64,000 nucleotides of DNA from Galaxea fascicularis (lineage: Eukaryota > Cnidaria > Anthozoa > Scleractinia > Euphylliidae), in contig OX419336.1 in assembly GCA_948470475.1 (NCBI GenBank), forward strand, positions 27,323,005 through 27,387,004. The letters run 5' to 3'. The notes beneath the pieces were generated by a model. The model was not told where the DNA came from and did not search any database. It was given only the letters and a program-made list of their open reading frames with translations. A program made the position numbers and the translations under genes. Shown here piece by piece: positions 31,729 through 43,279 of this stretch. The number at the start of each line of letters is the position of its first letter. Within the stretch, counting starts at the first letter, position 1.

Positions 31729-33500
31729 TTATTGTTCCCATTTAGTGATAAATGGTTTATATTGTTGTGTGGTGCCCTTTCTCCAGGACTGCAGGATGAG
31801 TGAGGTAGCTGATTCTGAAAGGCCTCTGCCTTCAAGTGATTTCCGCACAAGTGGCATATCAGAAGTGTGAGCTTCTGGTGTAGGGGATACACTAAGTCTG
31901 GCTGTTGAGGTAGAAATGAGGTTTGTTTCTTTTTGGGAAGCAGAAAGGGTTCCTGGACCAGCAGTCTTTACTATCAATGGCCACCATGGCTGAGTCAGCC
32001 AGCATGGCACAACCAACAGTCCTGTGACCTCCTCTGCTTTGATTTTCTGTAACACTTTTGGGATGATACTTAAAGGAGGAAAAGCGTAAAAAAACTTAAC
32101 GTTTCCAAGAAATTGAAAAGGCATTAATAGCCATTGCTTCAGGATCTGGTTGGTAGGCAACAAATGGCCTCAACTGGTAATTAAGCCTAGAAGCAAATAG
32201 ATCAATCTGAGGCTCAACATGAATTTTCTTCGGAGCCTCGTGGAAAATTCCTCTATCTAAGGTCCATTCAGTTTCTTTTCTAGATTTCCTGGACTCTGCA
32301 TCAGCTAGAGTATTCTTTTTTCCTGAAATATGACTTGTGGTTAACCACATGTTATTGTCAAGACACCATTCCCAGATCGTATGGGTTAAATCATTTCGCT
32401 TTTTAGAATGGCTTCTGCCCATTTTACCTAAATCTGACACAGCAGTCATATCAATTCGCACAAGGACATGTTTCCTTGATAACTCTTTTTGAAATGCCTT
32501 GAGCGAAAGCAACACTACAAGCATTTCAAGATAATTAATGTGATTAGAAGCCTCTTCAGGGGTCCAATGCCCCCCAATCTTTACATCATTGAGTACTCCT
32601 CCCCAGCCTTCTTTACTTGCATCTGTGTATAAAGTGACCTCTGGCTGGGAATGGCTTATAGGGTTATGTAATGACCGTGCAGCCCTAGCTTGGCTGCTGG
32701 AAAATTTGATATGAGCAACCCAAGGGTAGATGCCACCTCTCTTACTGTGGGATATGAACATCCCAACAGGTCTTGACAGGTATGAATGATCTTTTCGATC
32801 TTCTCAGAGGTTGGATAGACTGTCACTGTAATCGAGTCTATAATAAAACCCATGAAGATGATTTGATTTTGTGGAACAAAGGATGATTTTTCAAGGTGTA
32901 CAGTAAACCCAAGGGAATCTAATAATTTGACAGTATCCCCAACATTTCTTTTGCAGTCATCATAGTCATCTCCTTGGAGATATGAGTCATCAATATGACT
33001 TGCTGAAAGGTGCCCCAGCTGCCTTAAGTGTGAATATACTGGTTTCAATAATTTAGTAAACTTCCTGGGGCAAAATGCCAATCCATTGCGAAAGAAAACA
33101 TATTTATATAATTTTCCTCGCCACTGAAACTTGAGGTATTTTTGGTCTGCAGTGGCGATAGGCACAGAATAATAAGCATCCTTTAAGTCTATGGACACCA
33201 TAAAGCACCTGGGTTTGACCATTTGTAAAACAGTGTTAAGTGAGTCCATTTTAAAATGGTGGTATTTCAGATGAGTGTTCAAACACTTGAGATTTCAAAT
33301 AACTCTGAAAGAGCCCTCCTTTTTGGCCCTAGTGAAAATAGGGGAGATATATTCCCCTTCTTCATGACTACTTGGGGTAATAAGCAAGTAGCTTATCTAT
33401 TTCAGTATCAATGACTTGCTGTTCATCCAAATCAAGGATTTTCTTTTCTTTGGGGGCTACTCTGATATGGAGCCCTAGTAAATTCAATTGGCTGACCCAA
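31729..33500 (-). pseudogene. DIRS reverse transcriptase and RNase H
   Basis: From about 33500 the frame reads EGEYISPIFTRAKKEGSFRV, a stop near 33300, then LKCLNTHLKYHHFKMDSL. Next come MVSIDLKDAYYSVPIA (catalytic-type D), LAFCPRKFTKL, and HIDDSYLQG, where DIRS elements have a [YH]-[IV]-DD box. RNase H follows (32761-32096): LYTDASKEGWGGVL, EMLVVLLSLKAF, RIDMTAVSDLG. Then comes the QIDLFASRLNYQ linker typical of DIRS and a serine/threonine-rich connection to the recombinase. There are frame changes near 32700 and 32130. It is long and readable, so decay is moderate. Confidence 0.85.
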
Positions 33501-33589
33501 TATCATTTGCAATATCTCAGGGTCTGAAGTTAAGGCCTGCCACTGATTACAATATGTGACCTCTCACGCGAAAACGTACACTAACAGCT

Positions 33590-33860
33590 ATCCGTTTGAA
33601 TGGCAAAACGCACAGCTACTGAACGGATGACAAACAGATAACGAAGCCATTTGAAACGGCTATCATGAATGGCTGAACGGCTGCAGAAAAATTTTGAACG
33701 GCTCAAAGTGAACGGATGAACGGCTGAAGAAAATTTTTGAACGGCTGTGGAGAAATTTTGAACGGCTGAACGGCTGTGGAATATTTTTGAACGGCTAACG
33801 GTGAACGGCCAAACGGCCACATAAGATTTTCAAACGGATCACTGTGAACAGTTAAACGGG
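33590..33860. repeat. Cluster of aacggctg/aacggatg repeats
   Basis: At least a dozen copies of aacggctg or aacggatg occur in 270 bases, many spaced by attttt or gtggagaa words. They lie between the DIRS reverse transcriptase and ORF1. Irregular spacing suggests local slippage expansion, not a coding repeat. Confidence 0.75.
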
Positions 33861-34249
33861 AAAAGATGATAATTATTTTGAATCAACGACCGATTTAGTT
33901 GACAAAACATATCATTCAATATATTGAGTCGATGTTTGTGTTTGTGTTTCTGACATTAATAACTCAGATGCTTGAGCACATGTCTTGCTAAATGTCTACC
34001 AGTAACAAGGGTACAGAGAATTAACTATATTTTAGGATGACGAAACCATGTCTTTGTGTCAATAAGAACGGCGAGCGGTATTTATACTTACCGAAGCATT
34101 AAGATTTGCCGCACATTATTTGCATACGCATTGCGGTGTTTACGGTAAAGCAACACACCACGTGAGAACACATGATCCTGTGTTAGCGTTCAAAGCAATC
34201 GTGTGTTTTAACAAACAGTAATCACGAAGAGTATATTATTAGTATATCT

Positions 34250-35626
34250 TTATACGTTAAAAGATAAGACAAAGAATAACTGCCTTTTTAAGGATTTTAG
34301 GGTTCGTTTGTAGGAATTGTTGTTGTGTTGCTGGTAAGACCGGCCCCTCTTCCCTAAAAAAGGCTTTCCACTAGAGTGAGAAGATTTGCCCTTCCAGCCA
34401 TCGCTATGATTTTGGCAAGATGACTTTGCAGTAGTCGTATGGCCAATTTTGTTAGTTGCTTTGATATTGCAGCTCATCGCCAAATAGCAATCCGGTGATG
34501 GGTACTTGAGAGCTACACAATGAGGAATACTTAATATTTAAGTTTGTCTAGATAGTGTCGTTGTGACAGTAAGACAGCTCAATGTTTACATGGCCTAACG
34601 ATGCCAGAGTGTCATTGTTACATGTATATGTGACTAAGTTCCCCAAATTCTCCGTGAAAGCCAACGCTGAAGTCTTCGCAGGATCTGCACGGATAGCCAG
34701 CAGTGTCTCAGTCGATTTAGCAACTGCACTACCAACTTTAGAAGAACTTTCTGCATGTTTGCAAGACGTACATTCACTCTCCTGGTCACGTGCTTCAGCT
34801 TATTCCACATCGCGGGGTTGACCTTTGGCACAGTTAATTTCTTGCAATTATGGGGTCAATTGTATTTTGCCAATTGTTCTTTTAATTTGGCTTCCTCCAG
34901 CTTAGAACCCCATCGTTTATTGACGATATCCGCCAATTTCTGAACGACTTTTGGGTCAGTTTGCTCATCGAACTCAGTCTCGAGCAATTTCATTGAGCAA
35001 CGTAGCCTCTGTAACAGAGCTTCCCAGTTTTGGCAGGTCGCCATTGGGCGGGAAATTGAGTTCCTCAGAATCTGAGTTCTCAGGGTCTGAGCGACTTTCA
35101 GGTCAGTTTGCTCTCATCCAACTCAGTCTTGAGCAAATTCATTGAGCAACGTAGCCTCTGTGACAGAGCTGCCCAGTTTTGGTGGGTCGCCGTTGGGCGG
35201 GGAATTGAGTTCCTCAGAATCTGAGTTCTCAGGGTCTGAATCTCCACTATTGCTCATTACACTAGCTGCAGGAGGTTCTCTGCTCCTTTTTGGTGGTGTA
35301 GCATGGTCTGGTGCGTCAGCTAACTGCTTCATCGTGTTTTACATGGAAAGCATGGTGGAGCTCATTTGGCCGACAATACGTCAGCAACCACTGTCTGTGC
35401 CCTGGTGCGAAGAATTCGCTGACTCATTTTCTTCAGAAAGTAGATTTTCCTCTTCTGCCGGTGAAAGGGGGTCCCTTCCACTCATATTTTCAGCAGGTGT
35501 ACAGCGATTTTCTCGGTGTTCAGTCAACACTAAGTGAGCGTAACAACAAACATCCGACCTTCCCGAAGGGTCCCACACAACTGATCTTCCCGGGCTCGTG
35601 CGCTTTCTCATTTGACTCCGTAGCAA
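34250..35626 (-). pseudogene. DIRS ORF1 (Gag-like)
   Basis: Minus-strand frames in order: NMSGRDPLSPAEEENLLSEE, MSNSGDSDPENSDSEELNSP, LLETEFDEQTDPKVVQKLAD, WGSKLEEAKLKEQLAKYN, then PKVNPAMWNKLKHVTRRVNV and finally KPFLGKRGRSYQQ with a basic tail. From memory these match the ORF1 proteins upstream of DIRS reverse transcriptases in cnidarians: an acidic N-terminus, the P.VNP.IW..L block, and a GKRGR-type basic end. A tandem duplication of about 157 bases (34952-35096 and 35109-35250) and several frame breaks are present. Confidence 0.65.
34952..35250. repeat. 157-bp tandem duplication inside DIRS ORF1
   Basis: gagcaacgtagcctctgt, gagttcctcagaatctgagt and ctcagggtctga occur twice in the same order about 157 bases apart. 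The copies are diverged at several sites. 157 is not a multiple of three, so the duplication itself shifts the frame. Confidence 0.85.
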
Positions 35627-35651
35627 CCAATGACCAATGACAAAACAGAAT
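35614..35651 (-). repeat. DIRS inverted terminal repeat (5' side)
   Basis: Complement of 30735-30772. It sits directly upstream of the first ORF1 codons. Confidence 0.75.
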
Positions 35652-35904
35652 TACCGGCCTTGATATCTGTGTGGTTTTATCTCGCATGTGATTGGTAAAC
35701 AAAATTCAAATGTCAAAGTCAAAAATTATCGAAGTGTTCGTGGTTTTTGGATCTCATAGTAATAGCTAAAATCTTTTTTTTTTTATTTATTAAACTTGCA
35801 AGACCATAGAATTTCCAGCTACAACATTTTATAAGCGAAATTTAAGACAGGTCTGCACAGTAGTTTATGTTAGTCAATAAAGTTGTTGTTTTGTTTTGCC
35901 TTTT

Positions 35905-36002
35905 AGTCTCTCAGGCAGACATTCGTTTGGCTCACAATCTATTTTTGGGGAGGTCAGGAGAGATTGCCAGATGAGCCAAAAGAATGTCTGCATAGGAGGC
36001 TA
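35905..36002. mobile_element. 98-bp palindromic MITE
   Basis: cagacattcgtttggctca (35917-) and tgagccaaaagaatgtctg (35974-35992) are complementary. The outer parts (agtctctc/ggaggcta) pair imperfectly. This foldback resembles a high-copy anthozoan MITE ending in ...gtctgcgtaggaggc, recalled from memory. Confidence 0.65.
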
Positions 36003-36014
36003 TTGGCACAGTAA

Positions 36015-36789
36015 TTACAATAAAGCTGTCTTGATGGCTTCTCTGATGGCTACAGCATTCCTGTTTTGTCCTTGGTTTGGGTCAACTCGGAAAACACCAA
36101 GATGGAGCTGCACACCTTGCAGCCACTCCTCATTAAAGTCCTCACCCATGACTTCACACATCAAGCAGCAATGACAAGGCAAGCAGTCTCAACATTAAGG
36201 TCCAGCCTCTTTGGAATGCTTCTGAGTCTACCCTTCAGCCTTCCACAGGCATTCTCAACCACCACTCTTGTCATGCTGAGGATCTTGTTGAAATTCACTT
36301 GTTCTTGCATTAAGTTTCCATTGTCAGTATACAGCTTCATTAGCCAGTCACTGAGCGTATATGCAGAGTCTCCAACTGTCAAGGGCGGAACTCTCACGCC
36401 TGATATGTCTCGAGATAATTGAAGTGGTAGGAAAGTCCTCACACAGCAGTGGGAAAACAGTGGTGAATTTTTAAATATGCGTGCATCGTGAACTTTTGCC
36501 GGCCATCCAACAAAAATGTCAACAAAACGTTAGTTGCTGTCAACCAATCCCTGCAGTGTTACTGCATGGAATCCTTTTCAATTCACATAATCTTCTGGAC
36601 TTTGGAGAGGTGCAATGACAGGCACTTGGTAGCGTCAAGAGCAGCCACTACTTGGGGAAACCCCGCATGATCTCTAAAACCATCGTGCTGATTTTGCAGA
36701 AAGAAAATATACTGAGGAAGAAGAATACCTGCAAGTACCTCACATACCTGTTTCACGATGGTACACACGGTGGATTTTCCAACGCCAAA
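36015..36789 (-). pseudogene. Harbinger/PIF-type DDE transposase, C-terminal two thirds
   Basis: An exon starts at 36789 after an aaactag acceptor with FGVGKSTVCTIVKQ, then GFPQVVAALDATK (first catalytic aspartate region), GFHAVTLQGLVDSN, VGWPAKVHDARIF (second aspartate), VPPLTVGDSAYTLSDWLMK, and VVVENACGRLKGR (catalytic glutamate), ending WLQGVQLHLGVFR and a TAA at 36015. Two in-frame stops lie around 36530-36590 and a frameshift near 36165. Harbinger transposases cut and paste with a second Myb/SANT protein; none is adjacent here. Confidence 0.85.
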
Positions 36790-37062
36790 CTAGTTTCCAC
36801 ACTTAACAAACTAATCAGAGTGTGACATGACATGGAAAAAATTAAGTAATTAAATGTCTCTTCGGAAAAGGTGGGGAAGAAATAAGCACTTTCCAAGAGA
36901 GAACTAAACACATGCTGGTGAAGGGGGCAGGGAGGTGGATAGCTTGTCACATGATGGTGTAGAGGAAGAAAGGGGCACACCTATTTGTGCAACATACTAT
37001 AAAGCAATCCTCCATCACATGTTCCCTAGTGCCCAGTTCACGCAGCCAGTGTTTTGTAACAA

Positions 37063-37135
37063 CAGTTGAACCTCCCAAAAGTGGACACCCCATGGACCAA
37101 GGGTAAGTGCCCGCTTACGGGAGGGTGAAAAAAAA
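37063..37135. mobile_element. Pogo-like DNA transposon terminus, solitary
   Basis: The sequence cagttgaacctcccaaaagt followed by ggacacccc...gcttacgggag has the look of the CAGT-starting termini of pogo/Tigger elements. No second end is visible nearby, so it is a fragment or a coincidence. Confidence 0.3.
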
Positions 37136-37995
37136 AGTTGAACTAGAGGGCATATCATGCACCAGAACAAGTATTTTAAAACTTTAAGACCTTTTGTAAC
37201 TATTATCCATCAAAGGGTTGTTGGATGTTGCTTTTCTATTATACTGTTCATACATACTGTAAATTTAACACCAATTTAAACACTATGGGTCAATCAAAAA
37301 AAGACTTGCCACTTAAAGGGACTATGTCAGCTGTAACCTTCACCACTCTGGTCTTCCATTCTTTTGTTCTCTGATTGTATTTTCATGTGTGTTGTGCTTC
37401 ACCATTGTTGTTAACAGAGAAAGGTAGGGTTATGTGGTAATTCCAGTCAACTGCTGCAAGCTGCCTCCTGGCTTTGTACACCCAGTACCTAAAAGTCAAT
37501 TATATCATCATGTGAATTATTATGTTTCTGCTTTATTTACATCCCCTGTCTGCGTCATAACAGATCTTGTTGTTTTTTTTGGCCTGGATAGTTGGCACTT
37601 CCTCACTTACTATGTCTACAGGAATTTGTTGGATCAGTTCAAGTGATTTCACTAGAGGCAGTTATCAAAGAATACTGGCATCCAACTCATCAACTTCTCC
37701 ATCATCAATTAATTCTTCCTCAAAATCCTCTTCCCTTAATAAATGAATTAATTAAAATACATCTACAAAAAACTCTATAGTGGCCTATGTGTGCCATAGC
37801 AAAATCAACAATTGTTTTCCTATTTACTTGTACTTTTTAGTTTTTTTGTCTATAGTTTGTTTTTTATATGTTTCATTTATTATTTTTTTTTAAAGGAGGG
37901 GTTTATTTTTTTCTTGTCTATAATATAAGATAAATTTCATTCATTCTGAGGACGTTATGCATAATGCAACGGGTGTTTACTTTGTTCCAATTTAA
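37136..37995. other. No gene seen
   Basis: AT-rich, with T-rich runs near 37570 and 37880. No supportable coding. Confidence 0.4.
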
Positions 37996-37997
37996 GA

Positions 37998-38422
37998 TGG
38001 CGGAGTGCATTAGAAACCCCAAGTGGGAAAATGATGAGGCTCTGAAAAGTGATCTTCAGAAATATGTTCGCCAGAACCTACAGCGAAATGGGATTTTAGA
38101 CTTTATTAAGTTAGATTATCTGATGTATGCATAGAGTTTACGCAGCCTTGGCCGCTGGCTGCAGTTTTTTTGGCATTAAGTATACCGACTATGAAGTCGA
38201 CTTAGTAGCAGTAAAAAGTGCTGTCAAGAAAGAGTTACAAGGTCCAGGGAAGCTTCTACGTTATCGGGCCATGCAGCAAAAAGTACAAGAGTTACATGGA
38301 CTGAACGTTCCACGTGATTTGGTATATGCGGTGATGGGGGAAGCTGACTCGCAAGGACTTGAAGCCAGAGGTGGAGTAGGCCAATCTAATCGCCCATGTC
38401 GAACAAATGCCTTTGTGACTGG
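37998..38422 (+). pseudogene. Integrase-family gene, 5' exon
   Basis: The frame starts at ATGGCGGAG and reads CIRNPKWENDEAL, QKYVRQNLQRNGILDF, a break near 38130, then FGIKYTDYEVDLVAVKSAV, KELQGPGKLLRYRAMQQKVQ, LNVPRDLVYAVM and NAFVTG, with a GTAAGT donor. From memory the GPGKLLGYRA..QK...V.VPR.LV block precedes the integrase core in a family widespread in cnidarians. The break falls just before the FGI block. The catalytic exon expected next (LDGHDKL.GYQN type) was not found downstream. Confidence 0.55.
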
Positions 38423-39190
38423 TGTAAGTAGCAGTCTCTCTTGTGAGATACACATGTTTAATGGGATTCTGCCCCTTTAAATTAGTGCAGGATTACTTTC
38501 TCCCACCAATTTGGATGTCCTCATGTCACATAGTTGCCTTATCATTACACACAAAAGCAGTTCTGCTAAGTTGTTGATACTGGTGTCGACATGAGTGACA
38601 AAATAAAAATATCCAAACTGGGTGATAACTCGTATTCACTTTTTTGGAAGAATAAATTATTATTTCTATGATTTTGAAAGAAATAATATTTTAGACTATC
38701 CAGCAATTTAGCTAAAGTTCATTGCATGGAGCCTCATAATATTTTTTGCTTTCACGGGTGGCACTTTTTTGAAAGTTAGTGCATTATCTTTGAGTAAATA
38801 TGTTAAGTGAAGGTTTACTTCTAAAATTACAATAATGGGAAAAACAAACATGGCAAAATAAACCTTACAGAGAACAATTTTGTTTGTTGTTAAGAGGGTG
38901 CAGATTATACAATGTCCCTTGATAGGCATGATAAACTTTGTGGGTACCAGAAATCCTTGTTCCCATTATGTATTTACGGAGGTTTAGATACCTACAGTGG
39001 AAGGATGAACGTCCTATGAGTGTGGACATCAAACAACAATCCTAAGGTTATAGCAAGAATCTACTTTGAATACCTGTTTAAATCTAGAGGTAAGACTGCT
39101 TTTTGTAGTGAACACTTTAAAGAATTAGCTGGCCTAATCTGCTGATCAGGAATCACATTAAAAATTTGTTAACAACCAGTGACAATGTCT
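38423..39190. other. Intron-like sequence without a gene
   Basis: It lies between the integrase 5' exon and a MITE. No LDGHDKL-type catalytic exon was seen. Confidence 0.4.
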
Positions 39191-39370
39191 GGTTCCAGAA
39201 AATATCCATACCCCCACCAACAATGGTTATTTGGTTTGAATCCCCCTCCCCCCTGGAATTTTCAGTTAAGGTTCATTCTTTCCCTTTAAGATTCTTGCTA
39301 TTAAGACCCCCCACCCACCACTCTGAATTTCCAATGACCACCCTTGTGGTAGGTATGGATATTTTCAGGA
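39191..39370. mobile_element. 180-bp palindromic MITE
   Basis: Termini ccagaaaatatccataccc (39195) and ggtatggatattttcagga (39352-39370) are inverted copies. The interior is C-rich (ccccctcccccct). It resembles a high-copy non-coding repeat I recall from corals. Confidence 0.65.
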
Positions 39371-39737
39371 AGTGCACAATAATTTTTTATTGCTATCAGC
39401 CAATATTGATAATCCTGTAATTTCTATCAATTGCCACAGATTACAAGCAAATACCATTAGCTACAGTCGACTGCCTTCAATTACAATTGACATTAAAAAA
39501 ATCACCTGTCTCGACAGGCCTTTACCGAATTTTTGGTGTTTGCATTTTTCTGTTAGTTTTACCACAGACTCTGAGAGTAAACTGGGACTGAAACTGATGT
39601 CATGGCCACAATTCATTGTTTTCTGAGAGAGAGAGACATGGTGATATGGAGAATCCAAGAAATGCTGTACTCTATGGACCCTCCACCCAGAACAAGAGAG
39701 GTGGTGGCGAGACCTTCATGAAAGGATGGAGAGGTTT

Positions 39738-40740
39738 TTTAATAATAATAATAATAATCTTTATTTCTTAAGATAAAATCACATATCCTAAGTTACAATA
39801 TAAACTCAGAAAACTATTTACATATCATATCTAAAAATTATTCTGTTACTAAAAACGTTCTTAAAGCTGTCAGTGTAGATTCTAGGGACAGAGACTGACG
39901 TATTTCTAAGATTGTACCTCATGTTCTTTTCCTTAGGTAAAAACTGGAAGAACGGACATTCGGGGTGATTCGATCTTTTTTGTAGAGTGTCTTGTCCGCC
40001 TTCTCTAGCAAATCCCTGATGTTTACATTCTTGGACATAAACTTTCTTTTCATACACTGGTCTAAAAAATTCTGTATTCCAGAAAGGTCGGAATCTGAAG
40101 CACCATAAACTAGCAGAGCGCAAGAAAAATTTGGTAAAACTATTGCATTAAAAAGGTGATCTACTTCCTCCTGGGACATTCCTTCCTTACATAAAGATCC
40201 TAATATGAATAATGACTTGTTTGCCTTAATTACCTTCGCGCGCACGTGACTACTGTATTTACAATTTTGTTGGAAAGTAACACCTAATATGGATAACTCT
40301 GTGCACTGCAGTATATTACTAACTGGCGCAATGTCCTGAGTGAAACCTTTCTTACGGATTAGTTGGATTGCATGTCATGCGACAGTGGCCGTTTCCCCAA
40401 AAAGGGATGATAATTGTGGAATCATCAGCATATTTAAACAAGGCTGGGCGACCTTCTAAATTGATCTCCAAGTCATTAATAAACACGTTAAAAAGATATG
40501 GCCCACTGACACTATCTTGTGTCGTACCCCTCTTAACCTGATGCCACTGTCCCTCAAAACCGTTTAAAGACCAGCTTAAGTCATTAGTCAAAAGTGGAGA
40601 ATATGATTCTAGTGACAAAATTGACAGGCATGAAATCTTGATAGTACTTATTTCTACATGTATATTCTTGTAATTTTGTGGGTTCTGATAGAGCCATTGC
40701 TTGTCAGAGCACACAATCTTCACCACACAATGTAGGTGAA
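39738..40740 (-). mobile_element. 5'-truncated LINE inside the integrase gene
   Basis: The minus-strand frames read [30 protein letters not shown] (catalytic YADD), then IKANKSLFILGSLCKEGMSQ, LFNAIVLPNFSCALLVYG and a basic C-terminus. The expected GVPQGS..GP box is altered ([10 protein letters not shown]). An (AAT)n tail at 39740-39759 marks the 3' end. A stop and a frame change separate the YADD part from the C-terminal part. Confidence 0.75.
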
Positions 40741-41289
40741 AAATCTAGGTCTGAAATCCCATTTGGCCTATGAAAAATACATTTTAGTGTAGCATTAGAA
40801 AAGTCTGGTAATTATATTTCTAATGTAAATTAGCATAAATGTCCCAGCTGCCACACTATATCTTATTCTGCAGCTCTCAGTGTAGAATAACATGGGATAT
40901 GTCTTAGACAAACATGTATTGAGTTAAAAAAAGTCAAAAAGTGAATGGAAGGGTGGTAAATGACAATCTCTTATAGCAGGTGTACCATATGGTAATATCA
41001 GATTGTTATTTGCTTTTTATAGTGAGAAAGACTATAAAGGGCTCCCAGGGTCCACAAAGTTCTTGCAATTCCTAGAAAATTCCCTTAAAAGTTGTCCCTG
41101 GGCCCTGCAAAACTCCTTGACATTCTTTTTATTCCACCTACTGTTGAAATTATTTGAAAAAGAAATGATCGAGGAGAGCATAACTCAAGTACCGGTAACT
41201 TTCTTTCATCTCTATCCTAAAACTTGCACACTCATTTATATATTCATTTTCATCACTTTTCCAAAGACTTGCTGGCATATGTGTACATA

Positions 41290-41631
41290 CCTGTAATACA
41301 AAAGGAACTAGATATTTTTAGAGAAACCCTTTGGAACAACCATAGGACCTGTAGACAAAACGGAAAATATCTTCCAGCAGGAGTGCCCGAGCATATTTGC
41401 CATTTCCCGGAACAGTATGGTGGAGAACACTGTGGTATTAACATAACAGAGGAACAACTGCTGGAAGTTGCTGAACAATCTGAAGGTCTAGAAGATACTG
41501 ATGATTTTTTTAGGCCAGCTGTGCAAAGGGAATGTGAGCAGCATTTGCCAGATCCTGATGACATTCAGCCCGAGGAAGCCAAGGATGCTTACCTATATCT
41601 AAAATCACATGCTGACAAGAATTTTTTTTGA
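41290..41631 (+). pseudogene. Integrase-family gene, C-terminal exon
   Basis: The frame reads YIPVIQKELDIFRETLWNNH, then GVPEHICHFPEQYGG, CGINITEEQLLEVAEQSE and ECEQHLPDPDDIQPEEAKD, ending with TGA at 41629-41631. From memory these blocks end the same integrase family as the exon at 37998-38422: a W-N-NH integrase-core end and a PEHIY.FPEQYG tail. The two exons are on the same strand with a LINE and a MITE between them, so this is one gene whose core is missing or unrecognised. Confidence 0.6.
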
Positions 41632-41639
41632 CATTGCAG

Positions 41640-42390
41640 AATTGATTTAAAGGAATAGGATGTCCAAGTGCATAGAATCAAATAATTATTCTACATTTGT
41701 ACTCTTAGTGCAAGCAAACTGTAATCTGTTGTACTGACTGAGAAAAATTTATATTCAAATCTTGAATGTGCAAACTACTTGCATTACTATAAGGATTGAT
41801 TGCATTATGCATGCATGCGCATGTTGTGACACCTGATAATTTTAACAATTGCAGCCATTTATTTTATCAAAAAATTATCAAAGATTTGTGTATGCATCAA
41901 TACATGCAAAACTATAACAGTCGACAATATCCTTATATAACAGTGTTTCCACCAATACATGAAAAACTACAACAGTAACAACAACAATAACAGTAAGTAA
42001 CAGTATCTGTTATAAAAGGGCCCATTCAGACTAGGTACTGTGCCCAGTTCAGTTCTCTGGCATGGGGAGCCTTAACATACTTTTTTCCTGGTGCTCATTG
42101 ATCCAAATCAACAAAATGATGCCAGGCATTAATGGATGGGGTTCTGGGGTGTCTGACCAATGTTTATTTCATTGTCTAGGCAGTGACTCTGAATTGGGCT
42201 GTTTACCTGAAAACCCCAAGGTTCCCATGAAGATGACGTTTGAATATAATAAAATTAATTATTAACCGACATGAAAAATTATATTCCAACATGTAGAAAC
42301 TACAAACAACAATAAACTAGTCATCCAAGGGCCTTAAAAATGCACAATAAACTATTTCCTTTTTTTTTTTTTTTACTTCTATCACTGTTT
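41640..42390. other. No gene seen
   Basis: AT-rich, with acagt/caacag repeats near 41930-42000 and a T run at 42361-42374. Confidence 0.4.
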
Positions 42391-43266
42391 TTACAACTTA
42401 TCAAGTTCAAGTAGATCACAGAACCTGTTGCATAACTGCTCTTCCTTAAACTTGAAGATTGCCTGTGATGAAAGGATTCAACAATAGAAAAAGATTGCAT
42501 TGTCTGTACTATCCAAAAGTTCAGAAGTAGCTATTTCTGGATCACTGAGGGAATATCCCACTCCTTGGATATCTAGCACCATCAACTGTTTGCCTGACTT
42601 GACATACCCGGTAAGTATAATGGGAGAATGTCATCGCCTTACTGCTTAACTCGCCGCCATCACCACACACACATCCATTGTTGTTGACATGCTTCTGGAA
42701 GGACCCCTCGAATTACTCCTCGACTGTGATGCACTGCCCATAAAGCTTTCCAAAGTAGACTTTGGTGTAATTGAGGTGAGACTCATACTCGACTGCATCC
42801 CAAAACGATCCACGAGCAAATTTTTCTTTCGACGGGGAAAGCCAAGCTTTGAAGGGATTACACCATGACGTCTCACCTAGGTCGAACTCTTCCAGTTGGA
42901 CCAAAACAATGTCAGCTGTAGGCTGAATGAGTTTTCCAACTTTTAACATAGCACTAAGTGGAACAGAGGTGACAACTCTTGTTGACATTGGTTGGGCTGG
43001 TTTCTCAGGAATAACTTCTGATTTTGTTTGCATGCCTCCTTTTTGTTTGAAATCATAGGTTCACAGCCAAGAGGAACCATAGAAAGCGCTCCGATTCTCG
43101 CGTACTTTTGATAGCGCCCCTCAACATTCGAAGAGAGCTGTTGCACTGGTATGTAATCCATGTCTGAATAAGTGCCCATTGGCTCTTCTTTCCCCATTCT
43201 TTTTGTGGCCATTTTAGCCTGAAAGGCACAGAATTCCTCGTTGTTGTTCCTTCCTCTTTTTGACAT
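42391..43266 (-). pseudogene. Alpha-type protein kinase, intronless, broken
   Basis: The minus strand starts MSKRGRNNNEEFCAF and has an acidic/Met-rich lead (YSDMDYIP), then after a frameshift near 43040 the kinase domain: LEEFDLGETSWCNPFKAWL, KEKFARGSFWDAVEYES, NYTKVYFGKLYGQCITVEE. After a TAA come FEGSFQKHVNNNG, a second frameshift, KQLMVLDIQGVGYSLSDPEI (metal/active-site region of alpha-kinases), and LCNRFCDLLELDKL at the C-terminus. The VVKKY lysine segment between the FARGSF and NYTKVY blocks is missing, so the nucleotide-binding part has a deletion. No introns are visible over 0.88 kb, which fits a retrocopy or an intron-poor expanded family. Confidence 0.75.
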
Positions 43267-43279
43267 CTTGCAAACCACG

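Larger units (their letters stand above)
30511..35665 (-). mobile_element. DIRS-type retrotransposon, near full length, broken
   Basis: Minus-strand order: Gag-like ORF1 (about 35.63-34.25 kb), reverse transcriptase and RNase H (33.5-32.1 kb), a linker, then a tyrosine recombinase (31.7-30.8 kb). There is no aspartic protease and no DDE integrase, which is the DIRS signature. Short inverted termini of about 38 bases lie at 30735-30772 and 35614-35651, matching at about 34 positions. Several frameshifts and stops make it inactive. A cluster of aacggctg repeats lies between ORF1 and the reverse transcriptase. Confidence 0.85.
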
